From Arenicellales bacterium (GTDB taxonomy: Bacteria; Pseudomonadota; Gammaproteobacteria; Arenicellales; JAHEKD01): a stretch of DNA of 64,000 bases. Each line of letters opens with the position of its first letter. Position 1 is the first letter of the stretch. Under the pieces are notes generated by a model. It had not been told where the DNA came from. It did not search any database and worked only from the letters and a program-made list of their open reading frames with translations. Of the stretch, positions 1 to 8,681 are shown piece by piece. The position numbers and the translations under genes are program-made. The stretch is from contig JANQSD010000001.1 in assembly GCA_028284225.1 (NCBI GenBank), positions 1 through 64,000 on the forward strand. The letters run 5' to 3'.

Positions 1-491
<491 letters not shown>

Positions 492-634
492 ATAACACCC
501 AAATGATCTGGGTGTTGAGAAAGTCAACATACTTCTTTAGACTGCTTGAATTGTAAGAATATGTAGCCCTATAGGATAGAAATCCTTTAGGAGATCCTTC
601 AGCCTTTCGGCTTTAGGACGTGCTACGCACGGTT
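492..634 (+). other. 23S-5S internal transcribed spacer
   Basis: The spacer holds no tRNA. Just after the 23S end there is a perfect 8-bp stem, AACACCCA at 494-501 and TGGGTGTT at 509-516, probably part of rRNA processing. A second small hairpin, AGCCTTTCGGCT, lies at 601-612 just before 5S. Confidence 0.8.
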
Positions 635-752
635 TGCCTGGCGGCAATAGCAAGTGGGAACCACCTGATTCCATCTCGAACTCAGAAGTGAAAACGCTTA
701 GCGCCGATGATAGTGTGGCATTCGCCATGTGAAAGTAGGTCACTGCCAGGCT
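635..752 (+). rRNA. 5S ribosomal RNA
   Basis: The gene begins TGCCTGGCGG and ends CACTGCCAGGCT, so the closing helix TGCCTGGC/GCCAGGC is intact. The internal block CTCGAACTCAGAAGTGAAA is the conserved loop B-helix III region. The length of about 118 nt is normal. It is the last gene of the rRNA operon and is followed at once by an intrinsic terminator. Confidence 0.97.
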
Positions 753-764
753 AAATAATTAAAG

Positions 765-799
765 GACCTCGTCTGTTAAGGCGAGGTCTTTTGCTTTTT
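765..799 (+). terminator. rRNA operon terminator
   Basis: Stem GACCTCG (765-771) pairs with CGAGGTC (782-788). A T-rich tract follows (TTTTGCTTTTT). It lies 13 bases after the 5S end. Confidence 0.85.
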
Positions 800-808
800 A
801 GGTAGCAA

Positions 809-825
809 TACTTTCACATGGCGAA
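809..825 (-). repeat. Inverted fragment of 5S gene
   Basis: These 17 bases are the exact reverse complement of 5S positions 721-737. They sit between the two terminators and are probably rearrangement debris from a lost second 5S copy. Pairing with the 5S 3' half in the precursor RNA is possible but is inference. Confidence 0.7.
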
Positions 826-905
826 AAACACTTACATGTGAAAAAATGATGGAATCATTTTTCATGAGCGTAGCGAACCCGAATGGCAAATACAAAAGTA
901 TTTGT

Positions 906-932
906 AAAGTAGGTCACTGCCAGGCTAAATAA
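906..932 (+). pseudogene. 5S rRNA 3'-end remnant
   Basis: Twenty-seven bases are identical to 732-758, that is, the last 21 bases of the 5S gene plus six downstream. The following bases (ATTAAAGACCT) also resemble the first copy, and another terminator follows. The 5' four fifths of the 5S gene is missing. Between the two copies lie small AT-rich hairpins (843-861 and 887-904). Confidence 0.8.
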
Positions 933-940
933 ATTAAAGA

Positions 941-972
941 CCTGACTACAATCTTATGTAGTCAGGTTTTTT
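941..972 (+). terminator. Second intrinsic terminator after the 5S remnant
   Basis: A perfect 10-bp stem CCTGACTACA (941-950) / TGTAGTCAGG (957-966) is followed by six T. It would have ended an operon carrying the second 5S copy, and now insulates the glycan locus from rRNA readthrough. Confidence 0.85.
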
Positions 973-1023
973 ATGTCTTCTCTATTTATTAGTAAAGTGC
1001 TAACGGCTTATAAGTTTTCGCTT

Positions 1024-1029
1024 TATAAT
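1024..1029 (+). promoter_or_regulatory. Probable -10 box for the glycan locus
   Basis: A perfect TATAAT lies 27 bases before the exporter start codon and just after the terminator. No good -35 hexamer is seen 16-18 bases upstream, so the promoter call rests on the -10 box and position. Confidence 0.45.
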
Positions 1030-1055
1030 CAACGCCTTTGTGAATTATCTTAACT

Positions 1056-1916
1056 ATGTCGACACCTCAAGAAACAATACAGCAAGAATATTTTGGCCAT
1101 GATCATGTCACAGTTATCAAGCCGGAAAAGGGGTTATATGACCTGGATTTAAGGGAGTTGTGGGCATATAAAGAACTATTGCTGGTTTTAGTTGCCCGAG
1201 ATGTAAAGGTTAGATATAAACAAACCGTACTGGGTATTGCCTGGGCCGTAATTCAGCCCGTTACTACCATGGTTATTTTCAGTATTATCTTTGGTAATTT
1301 TGCCAAAATACCATCCGATGGATATGCCTATCCTGTTTTTGTCTATGCGGCATTATTACCCTGGGGTTTGTTTTCCAGTGCCGTAAGTAGTTCCGCCGGT
1401 TCAATGGTCGGATCATCTCATTTGGTTTCGAAGGTATATTTCCCCAGGATATTAATCCCGGTTAGCTCGGTAGGCGCGGCATTAGTAGACTTTTCAATAT
1501 CCGCTCTGATTTTACTGTGTTTAATGTTGTACTTTGATGTGGATATCACGCTGAGACTGATTTTCTTGCCGGGATTAATCTTTATTTTGTTGTTGACTGC
1601 ATTAGGTGTAGGGATATTTTTATCAGCCTTAACTGTTTCATACAGGGATTTTCGTTATGTTGTGCCTTTTATGATTCAAATCTGGATGTATTTAACACCC
1701 GTGATTTATCCGGTCAGCATCATACCTGATCATTGGCAATGGATAAGTTATTTAAATCCAATGACTGGTGTTATCGAAGCTTCCAGGGCAATTTTTCTAG
1801 GGTCTGAACTTAACTTTTTAGCTTTGGTGTTTTCTTTTATATTCGGACTGGTAATGCTGGTGCTTGGGGTAATGTATTTCAAGCGAGTAGAAAAACGTTT
1901 TGCGGATGTAATTTAA
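1056..1916 (+). CDS. wzm: Polysaccharide ABC exporter, permease (Wzm/KpsM type)
   Basis: Membrane subunit of an ABC-2 exporter that carries a finished polysaccharide on its lipid carrier across the inner membrane. The 286 residues match the family length. The amino-terminal segment has the characteristic RDVKVRYKQTVLGIAW stretch, then six hydrophobic segments between about residues 60 and 275, with the motif LTPVIYP near 215. The next gene, its ATPase, starts on the last base of this stop codon (TAATG), so the two are translationally coupled. No strong ribosome binding site precedes the ATG. A teichoic-acid or capsule exporter of the same fold is the alternative; the neighbouring glycosyltransferases fit any of these. 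Confidence 0.92.
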   Translation: MSTPQETIQQEYFGHDHVTVIKPEKGLYDLDLRELWAYKELLLVLVARDVKVRYKQTVLGIAWAVIQPVTTMVIFSIIFGNFAKIPSDGYAYPVFVYAALLPWGLFSSAVSSSAGSMVGSSHLVSKVYFPRILIPVSSVGAALVDFSISALILLCLMLYFDVDITLRLIFLPGLIFILLLTALGVGIFLSALTVSYRDFRYVVPFMIQIWMYLTPVIYPVSIIPDHWQWISYLNPMTGVIEASRAIFLGSELNFLALVFSFIFGLVMLVLGVMYFKRVEKRFADVI

Positions 1917-3187
1917 TGGCTGAACCAGAAATTGTTTTGACCGCTGAAAAACTGGGCAAACGTTATGTACTTGGGGGCCTGGAGCGATTAAACGATTCAT
2001 TCCGCGAAATGTTGATTGACTTGTTATTAGCACCTTTTAGGCGATTTAAAAAGCTTAGTGGAAAAGCTGATGAGTCAGAATTATTCTGGGCACTGAAAGA
2101 CATAAATTTCAGCATTAAACGCGGAGAAGTGGTTGGTATAATAGGAAAAAATGGGGCTGGTAAAAGTACACTATTAAAAATTTTAAGTCGTATTACAACG
2201 CCAACTGAAGGGACTGTTACAATTAAAGGAAACGTTGCCAGTCTCTTAGAAGTGGGTACTGGGTTTCATCCAGAATTGACGGGTCGTGAAAACATCTATC
2301 TTAACGGTGCCATTCTTGGCATGAAGAAGAAGGAAATCTCAGAAAAATTTGATCGCATAGTTGAATTTGCAAATATTGAAAAGTTTGTAGACACACCAGT
2401 CAAACGTTATTCTAGCGGTATGTATGTGAGATTAGCTTTTTCAATTGCTGCTCACTTAGATCCGGATATTTTAATAGTTGATGAAGTGTTAGCGGTTGGC
2501 GATATACACTTTCAAAAAAAGTGCCTTGGTAAACTTGAAGATATTTCATCACAAGGACGTACGGTGATATTTGTAAGCCACAATATGGCTTCTGTATTGA
2601 ATTTATGTAACAGAGGTATTGTGGTTGATTCTGGTAAGGTAATCTATGATGCTCCTATTGCTTCGGCAGTTAAAAAATATTTGGCATTAGGGTCTAATAG
2701 TGATGGTACCGGTAGAGTGATTTTTGACAATAATCAGAAACCAGCAGATCTGGATAACATATTCAGAAAAATAACGCTTTATGATGCTAATCATCAAGTT
2801 ACCTCTAGCTTTTCAGTGGGTGATAAGATGATTGTTGAAATTGAAGTAGATATGCTGAAAAATTTTGATGATCCCCAATTTAGTTTAGGTATAGATGATG
2901 AATTAGGTGTGAGGATTTTTACATTGTCAACATATTATTCTGAATACAACAGCTCGTCAATTTCTGGCGTTTATAACGTTAGGTGCCAGCTTGATGAGTT
3001 AACTTTAGCTCCCGGGGATTATAAATTAACCGTTTGTTTCGGAAATTCAACAAATTTAGTTAAGTATGTGAAGCATAATGTAATGACGATTAGAGTTCAT
3101 GATTCAAATTATTTTAATAATGGCCGATCTTATATCAAATCTTCTGGTCCGATCTTACAAAAGTCATCTTGGACTGAAATTAGATAA
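1916..3187 (+). CDS. wzt: Polysaccharide ABC exporter, ATPase with C-terminal glycan-binding domain (Wzt type)
   Basis: Cytoplasmic ATPase partner of the preceding permease. The Walker A motif GKNGAGKST lies at residues 77-85, the signature YSSGMYVRL near 165, Walker B ILIVDE at 185-190 and the H-loop SHN at 221. Beyond residue 260 there is an extra beta-rich domain of about 160 residues, as in Wzt proteins that recognise the terminal modification of the O-chain before export; KpsT-type ATPases lack it. This suggests export of a chain whose end is capped, for example by a methyl or other group, which fits the methyltransferase genes nearby. The ATG overlaps the preceding stop codon by one base. 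Confidence 0.92.
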   Translation: MAEPEIVLTAEKLGKRYVLGGLERLNDSFREMLIDLLLAPFRRFKKLSGKADESELFWALKDINFSIKRGEVVGIIGKNGAGKSTLLKILSRITTPTEGTVTIKGNVASLLEVGTGFHPELTGRENIYLNGAILGMKKKEISEKFDRIVEFANIEKFVDTPVKRYSSGMYVRLAFSIAAHLDPDILIVDEVLAVGDIHFQKKCLGKLEDISSQGRTVIFVSHNMASVLNLCNRGIVVDSGKVIYDAPIASAVKKYLALGSNSDGTGRVIFDNNQKPADLDNIFRKITLYDANHQVTSSFSVGDKMIVEIEVDMLKNFDDPQFSLGIDDELGVRIFTLSTYYSEYNSSSISGVYNVRCQLDELTLAPGDYKLTVCFGNSTNLVKYVKHNVMTIRVHDSNYFNNGRSYIKSSGPILQKSSWTEIR

Positions 3188-3196
3188 AGTTTTAAT

Positions 3197-4081
3197 ATGC
3201 AAGCGGTTACGAAATCCCCTCAGTGGTTGCTAGATCATGCACATAATGTTTATTCCCAGTCTGGCGAAGACGGAATTATCAGGAAAATTTTAGATGTGCT
3301 TCCAACAAACAATAAGTGGTGTGTCGAATTTGGGGCTTGGGATGGAAAACATCTGAGCAATGTTCGTAATTTAATCCTAGAGTTTGATTACAATGCTTTA
3401 TTGATCGAAGCGTCCAGGGATAAATATGAAGAATTGGTGGTGAATTATCAGACTCATAAGAATGTTATTACCCTTAATCAGTATGTGAATTTTTTGCCAG
3501 AAGATAATCTCGATACTATTTTGAGTGATCATTCACTACCCTTTGACTTTGATCTATTATCCGTGGATGTAGATGGAAATGATTATCATATTCTCGCAGC
3601 AATGCAGGAGTTCAAACCCAAGGTTGTATGTGTTGAATTTAATCCAACTATTCCTTCAGAGGTGCATTTCGTACAAAAGGCAGATGTTACTATTAACCAG
3701 GGCTCAAGTTTATTGTCGCTAACAGAATTGATGAGGAGTAAAGGATACGAACTGATTTGTGTCTTAAATGCTAATGCATTTTTTGTGGTGAATGAATATT
3801 TTCCACTCTTCGAGATAACTGATAACTCACCCAGTGTTTTAAGAAGGTCACATGCAAATCTTAGTTACATTTTCTCCGGTTTTGACGGACAGATGTTTCT
3901 TGTTGGCAGTCAATTTCTTCCCTGGCATGACCTTGAAATTGATCAAAATAAACTTCAACAAATTCCCAAGTATTTGCGAAAATATCCGCTTAATTACTCA
4001 CCTTTTCAAACTTTTTTATTCAAGTTGTATAGAAAGAAGTTAAGTCTATCTAAAAAAATCAAAAAGACTTTTTTTGGGTAA
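3197..4081 (+). CDS. FkbM-like SAM-dependent methyltransferase
   Basis: Probable class I methyltransferase of 294 residues acting on a sugar of the exported glycan. A glycine-containing motif I resembling SAM-binding sites (CVEFGAWDGKHLSN) occurs near residue 42, followed by an acidic residue at the end of the next strand (LLIEAS) and a DLLSVDVDGNDYHI block near residue 120. This arrangement is typical of FkbM-related proteins found in polysaccharide loci. It starts 9 bases after the ATPase gene. The acceptor cannot be deduced. It could be the chain-terminating methyltransferase expected with a Wzt carrying a C-terminal domain, but that is inference. Confidence 0.7.
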   Translation: MQAVTKSPQWLLDHAHNVYSQSGEDGIIRKILDVLPTNNKWCVEFGAWDGKHLSNVRNLILEFDYNALLIEASRDKYEELVVNYQTHKNVITLNQYVNFLPEDNLDTILSDHSLPFDFDLLSVDVDGNDYHILAAMQEFKPKVVCVEFNPTIPSEVHFVQKADVTINQGSSLLSLTELMRSKGYELICVLNANAFFVVNEYFPLFEITDNSPSVLRRSHANLSYIFSGFDGQMFLVGSQFLPWHDLEIDQNKLQQIPKYLRKYPLNYSPFQTFLFKLYRKKLSLSKKIKKTFFG

Positions 4082-4096
4082 ATATAGGTTTTTAAG

Positions 4097-5020
4097 GTGC
4101 AACACAAGCTACCGAAAATTAGTATCATCACGCCCAGTTTTAATCAAGCTCAATTTCTTGATCAAACTATTCAATCTGTATTGGACCAAGATTATCCAAA
4201 TCTTGAATATATAGTGATTGATGGTGGCAGTAGTGATGGGTCAGTTGATATTATTAGATCGTATGAAAGTAAACTGGATTACTGGGTATCCGAATCGGAT
4301 TCGGGGCAGGCTGAAGCTATAAATAAAGGTCTTAAACAGGCCACCGGCGAAATCGTTGCCTGGATAAACAGTGATGATTTTTATAAACCGGGTATTTTTC
4401 AAAAAGTGGCTGAGTACTATGGACTGGTAGCTGACAAATCGAAATTCTGGCTGATTTGTGCCATTGAAAAGCTAGACGAAAGAAATGACTTGAACAATGA
4501 GTTTTATCCTCAAAATACTATAAATAATGTTGAACAGTTCCTATCAAATCCTGAAAGAATAAATCAGCAGGGTTGTTTTTGGTCAAAGCAAATTATTGAT
4601 GACCTTGGATATCTTGAACCAGAGTTCCATCTTGGTTTGGATACGGAATACTTTTTGCGTTTTTTAGATAATGGGTATCAGATGCAAATTGATAACACAA
4701 TTATTGCAGCTGTATTCAGGATTCACGCAGACTCAAAGACAGCCAATTTCCATGGCGAAATACAATCCGCTGAGCAGGCCTTCTTGTATGATTGGACACA
4801 GGTTTATTTAAAATATTTAAAACCCAATCACCCTGAGTATCAGAAATTAAAGCATGATTATTTAGATATACTGGCCTATTGTGAAACCCGGTTTAGCCAG
4901 AATCACAAGATTAGTAAATCAAAAAGAATTGATTGGTTGATGAAAGCCGCCCGACATTCGCCCAGGCAAATATTATCCAAGTCTTTTTTGGGTAGCCTTA
5001 AGCGGATCGTGATTAATTAG
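4097..5020 (+). CDS. Glycosyltransferase family 2
   Basis: Inverting GT-A glycosyltransferase of 307 residues that should add one sugar during repeat-unit assembly at the cytoplasmic face. The family 2 fold is clear: SIITPSFNQ at residues 9-17, IDGGSSDGS at 41-49 and the nucleotide-sugar/metal site NSDD at 91-94. The start is a GTG preceded by TTTTTAAG, with no better upstream choice in frame. It continues the same-strand run of the locus. Donor and acceptor cannot be read from the sequence. Confidence 0.88.
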   Translation: MQHKLPKISIITPSFNQAQFLDQTIQSVLDQDYPNLEYIVIDGGSSDGSVDIIRSYESKLDYWVSESDSGQAEAINKGLKQATGEIVAWINSDDFYKPGIFQKVAEYYGLVADKSKFWLICAIEKLDERNDLNNEFYPQNTINNVEQFLSNPERINQQGCFWSKQIIDDLGYLEPEFHLGLDTEYFLRFLDNGYQMQIDNTIIAAVFRIHADSKTANFHGEIQSAEQAFLYDWTQVYLKYLKPNHPEYQKLKHDYLDILAYCETRFSQNHKISKSKRIDWLMKAARHSPRQILSKSFLGSLKRIVIN

Positions 5021-5034
5021 GTTTGTGACCATCG

Positions 5035-5937
5035 ATGAATAATGCACTAATCATTTTTTTCAATACTGATTTCTCTAAAAATATTCCTGCTTTAGAGCAA
5101 ATATATGGCCCTCGTTTTTCTGATATTTTGTACATCGTACCGGATCATAGTTCAAAATTGCGTAGTGATTATCTGAACCCCGCTATAGCTTATAAACAGG
5201 TAAACAATAAAGATACATTGATCAACAAAACCAGGCGTTTGTCGGGCAAAAAAAATGAGCATGAAATTGTTGATCACAGTTATAAAGAAAAAATCGAACG
5301 AGTCGTAGGATTTCAGTATTTTTTTCAAGATTACTTTTGGCAGGCTCGAAAGCGAATTCTTGCCATGGATGCACAGTGGTATTGGTTTGTTTCAGATGAT
5401 GTATTAATAAACCCATCTATTAATCAGGGTAACATTCATACTGCTCTTGAAAGGGACAATAGCCGATCATTGATAACACAGCCCCATCATCCAAGCACTG
5501 AATGGATCACCTGGTTTCAAGCGTCTAAGAATGTTGCAGCAGAAAAGCTACAGTCAGTAAATTGCTTTGCTGATCGTAAACCGGAGTTTGCAATTGGCTT
5601 TGACAAGAATAAACCTGGTCCATATGAAGAAACTCTAGTAGCAGGTTGTGCTGATTTATTTGCTATACATCATTCAAAAATTTCAGATTTTTTGAACTAT
5701 TGTCATCAAACAGCATTGAAAAAAATATTTGTTGAACTGGCTATCCCAAATATTCTGCTTTGCCATTGTTATCCGCTTGCTGTGATAAACGATTATATTT
5801 GGGACTTCAGCCCAAATAGAGGTGAGTGGGATAAAGTGACCGAGTTTCTAAAAACAGATAGTTATTATTATCATCCAGTAAAATTGTCCATCCTTGCAGA
5901 AGAACAAATAAAAATTCTAGCACTTTCCTCTGAGTAG
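5035..5937 (+). CDS. Putative glycosyltransferase, unassigned family
   Basis: I do not recognise a named family with confidence. The 300-residue protein has no signal peptide or membrane segment. Around residues 115-125 it has YWFVSDDVLI, a hydrophobic strand ending in an acidic pair that looks like the DxD site of a GT-A glycosyltransferase. It lies among glycan genes, so a sugar transferase role is the best guess. Its 3' end overlaps the convergent DUF5672 gene by 21 bases, an arrangement that marks the border between the plus-strand and minus-strand halves of the locus. Confidence 0.55.
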   Translation: MNNALIIFFNTDFSKNIPALEQIYGPRFSDILYIVPDHSSKLRSDYLNPAIAYKQVNNKDTLINKTRRLSGKKNEHEIVDHSYKEKIERVVGFQYFFQDYFWQARKRILAMDAQWYWFVSDDVLINPSINQGNIHTALERDNSRSLITQPHHPSTEWITWFQASKNVAAEKLQSVNCFADRKPEFAIGFDKNKPGPYEETLVAGCADLFAIHHSKISDFLNYCHQTALKKIFVELAIPNILLCHCYPLAVINDYIWDFSPNRGEWDKVTEFLKTDSYYYHPVKLSILAEEQIKILALSSE

Positions 5938-6750
5938 ATGAGGCAACCAAAAATCCTTATCGTATTTAAACCATGCGTGACAACCCAGGGGTAACTGGCG
6001 GTTATTGTTTTCAAAACAAAATTGCGGAGCATGTTCGAAAGAGAATTCCAGTGCTCGCATTAATGGCGCAAATTTAAAATCAGGGTTAAAGTGTCTGGCA
6101 TGGATATGCCAAAATTTATCTTCATGAGGAGCCAGTACACGCTTGGGTCCATATATGAAGCGTTTACTGAACCAGTCAATATTATTTCGATAAGGGACTA
6201 GCTTAGATACACAGCCAACCAGGCTAATCAATTTATTTAATCCAGTCCTGGTTCGTCCTATGTTCTGCCAATAACTGGAGGGTGTATTTACTAATACATC
6301 GGAGGTTGTTACTTTTAAACAGCTTTCGATATTTCGAATTGAAAAACCACTATTTCCGACGCCTATAAATTCGATTGAACCATTGTCAAGATATCGAACC
6401 CAGGGAGCACCAATGTAATCGTATTGATCACTGCAAAAATCAATGGCATTGTCAGCAAATACCAAACTATCAAGCTCGTAGATTAGCAGAAATTGATAGT
6501 TTGAGAATTTCTCATAAAACTTGGGTAATAATCTGAGGTAATTATTATCTACATAGTTTGCAAAAAACTTATCCTCAAAGTGAATTTTCCTGAACTCGTT
6601 GAGAATTTCTACCCCGCTTGGCGTTACAGAATACACATCATAGTCTTTAAAGAATTTTTTAGCATGAGATACTGATAATTCTTCATGCTCATTATCGATC
6701 GATTTATGATGAATAATTGCAACGGCAATTTTGTTGTATTTATTATTCAT
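5917..6750 (-). CDS. DUF5672 family protein, probable glycosyltransferase
   Basis: The protein has 277 residues with the hallmarks I associate with DUF5672: IYELDSLVF at 90-98 (an acidic strand end), YDYIGAPW at 110-117 and GVGNSGFSIR at 130-139. The pattern resembles the GT-A site of galactosyltransferase-like enzymes, where the glycine-rich segment follows the metal site. There is no signal peptide. It runs opposite to most of the locus, paired with the methyltransferase gene upstream of it on the same strand (30 bases away). The reaction is unknown; the sugar-transfer role is inference from the fold and the neighbours. Confidence 0.7.
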   Translation of the reverse strand: MNNKYNKIAVAIIHHKSIDNEHEELSVSHAKKFFKDYDVYSVTPSGVEILNEFRKIHFEDKFFANYVDNNYLRLLPKFYEKFSNYQFLLIYELDSLVFADNAIDFCSDQYDYIGAPWVRYLDNGSIEFIGVGNSGFSIRNIESCLKVTTSDVLVNTPSSYWQNIGRTRTGLNKLISLVGCVSKLVPYRNNIDWFSKRFIYGPKRVLAPHEDKFWHIHARHFNPDFKFAPLMRALEFSFEHAPQFCFENNNRQLPLGCHAWFKYDKDFWLPHLLRGKC

Positions 6751-6780
6751 CTTAGTAGTGCTAAAAATTAATAGATTGTG

Positions 6781-7581
6781 CTATTTTCGACCTTCAACAT
6801 AAAGGCTTTCAGATTGTCTTGACTCTCGATCGATGCATAAATCTGATATATATCCTTCTTGAAAATGCTGCTGTTTAACGTCTTTAAAGCCAAATTTTTC
6901 TAATACATAGCACAGTGTTTCGGCATCATAGGCGAATTTATGCTCAATACCTTGTCTGAAAACAACATTCATCATTTCCATTTTAGTATTGATTTTTTGA
7001 CCATACCATTTATCAATATGCTCACTATTTAACGGTCGGGTTGATTCGATAAGCTCCCAGTCTGATTGACAATAGCCGTTTAAATATTTGCCGGCGTCTG
7101 GAACCACGATTCTTAATACGCCATCAGGTTTTAAGATTCGGTGACATTCACTTAAAAAAAATGGAATTTCCTCTGAGTAATCCAGGTGCTCAACAAAATG
7201 CTCAGTGAAGATACCCGGGGTCGAGTTAGTAGATAGAGGTAAATGTTTTCTAATGTCATACACCAGTGAGACATTATTGTTCCAGTGAGTGTCAACATTT
7301 ATCCAGCCTTCAAGCCCGGATTCACCACAACCTAAATTAACGAACGCATTGTCAGGTAATGTTGGTGTTTTATAGTTGAGTAATTGCTTAATGTGATGTT
7401 TTATTCTGATTTTGATTAAGTGGATTTCGTATAATAATTGCACGTAAAAATGGTAAGATACGATCTTGAGAATTAACTTTTTAAGACCTTTACTGCGTTC
7501 AATCTCCTGTTTTCCATACAAAAAGAGGCTGTTGTTGGGTATGTTTTCAGACGCTTCTCTATTAATTTGTTTTGTAAACAT
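6781..7581 (-). CDS. SAM-dependent methyltransferase (type 11 like)
   Basis: A class I methyltransferase. The SAM motif FVNLGCGESG is followed by WINVD and by the post-motif block HRILKPDGVLRIVVPD, which is typical of methyltransferase type 11 proteins. About 70 residues precede the domain. The chosen start is ATG at 7581; an in-frame TTG at 7626 would add 15 residues but would leave only 41 bases to the divergent gene, and neither start has a good ribosome binding site. It pairs with the DUF5672 gene and probably modifies the same glycan. The substrate is unknown. Confidence 0.75.
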   Translation of the reverse strand: MFTKQINREASENIPNNSLFLYGKQEIERSKGLKKLILKIVSYHFYVQLLYEIHLIKIRIKHHIKQLLNYKTPTLPDNAFVNLGCGESGLEGWINVDTHWNNNVSLVYDIRKHLPLSTNSTPGIFTEHFVEHLDYSEEIPFFLSECHRILKPDGVLRIVVPDAGKYLNGYCQSDWELIESTRPLNSEHIDKWYGQKINTKMEMMNVVFRQGIEHKFAYDAETLCYVLEKFGFKDVKQQHFQEGYISDLCIDRESRQSESLYVEGRK

Positions 7582-7667
7582 TAAATCCAAAATTAAATAA
7601 TCAGATCGGACTCTATCATAAGCCAATACTTGTTTTTGTAAAAAATCATACCTGAGTTTTATTGAAA

Positions 7668-8672
7668 ATGAAAAAAAGCCTGGTTGTTACAACAATTGCT
7701 TCACCAAACGAATGCTTGTCTACTTTGGCATCCGGGGCGCTTGCTCATGCCTATGATTTTATTTGCATAGGAGACAAAAAATCACCGGATCAATTTCAGA
7801 TTGAAGGATGTGAATTCTATAGTGCCACTCGGCAACAACAGTTGAATTATTCGCTAGTCGATCAATTACCTTGGAATCATTATTGCCGGAAAAATCTGGG
7901 CTACTTGATCGCAATCGAAAATGGCTCGCAGCGGATACTTGAAACAGACGATGATAATTTTCCGGAAGATGATGACTTTTGGCAGGATGATTTATCCATA
8001 AACGTGACGGATCAAATCATTGGTGACGGATGGCTCAATATTTATTCGCATTTTGGAGTTGATGCCTGGCCACGCGGATTCCCCTTAGAGAAAATCAGGT
8101 TTCCTGATAGATTTGAGCAAGAATCAAGCGCCGTAAATCCCTATATAAAACAATGTTTGGTCAATGGCGACCCGGATGTGGATGCTATATTTCGTCTAAC
8201 CAGGGGTTTGGATATAACCTTTGAGCAGTATAATCCTGTAGCCTTAGGTGCTGGTGTTTGGTGCCCATTTAACAGTCAAAATACGCTTTGGGTGAAACAA
8301 TCCTTTCCACTTTTGTATTTACCGGTTACCTGTTCTTTTCGGGCTACAGATATTGTTAGAAGTTATGTGGCGCAAAGATGCTTATGGGCGATGGATGGCC
8401 AGGTTGTATTTTCAGGTGCAAATGCTAGGCAAATTCGTAACGAGCATAATCTTTTAAAAGATTTCGATGATGAAATTGTCATTTACTTAAAAGCACAAAG
8501 AATCAGGCATGAGTTATCTGCGTTGAAACTTGAAACAGGTGAAAATAAGCAAACGGTTTTGAACAATCTTGTTCAGTGTTATCGTAAGCTGGTCGAACTA
8601 AATGTTGTGGCAGAACAGGAGTTATTAATATTGCAAGCCTGGGCAAAAGATATAAACAAACTCTTGCGATAG
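7668..8672 (+). CDS. STELLO-like glycosyltransferase (DUF288 related)
   Basis: The sequence resembles STELLO/DUF288 glycosyltransferases, known from plants, worms and scattered bacterial glycan loci. The run KNLGYLIAIENGSQRILETDD at residues 76-96 (ATG numbering about two less), leading into an acidic DDDN cluster, is the family's likely nucleotide-sugar site. The product is soluble and about 334 residues long. ATG at 7668 is chosen over the in-frame TTG two codons upstream. The gene is divergent from the methyltransferase gene, so a promoter should lie in 7582-7667, and it starts a second plus-strand run of four genes. Donor and acceptor are unknown. Confidence 0.7.
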   Translation: MKKSLVVTTIASPNECLSTLASGALAHAYDFICIGDKKSPDQFQIEGCEFYSATRQQQLNYSLVDQLPWNHYCRKNLGYLIAIENGSQRILETDDDNFPEDDDFWQDDLSINVTDQIIGDGWLNIYSHFGVDAWPRGFPLEKIRFPDRFEQESSAVNPYIKQCLVNGDPDVDAIFRLTRGLDITFEQYNPVALGAGVWCPFNSQNTLWVKQSFPLLYLPVTCSFRATDIVRSYVAQRCLWAMDGQVVFSGANARQIRNEHNLLKDFDDEIVIYLKAQRIRHELSALKLETGENKQTVLNNLVQCYRKLVELNVVAEQELLILQAWAKDINKLLR

Positions 8673-8681
8673 TGAACAGCA

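Noticed and set aside
492-634. tRNA gene in the rRNA spacer
   Set aside because: No T-loop (GTTCGAATC-like) or acceptor stem is present.
537-743. 68-codon minus-strand frame over the 5S gene
   Set aside because: It is antisense to the spacer and the 5S gene; no protein-like features.
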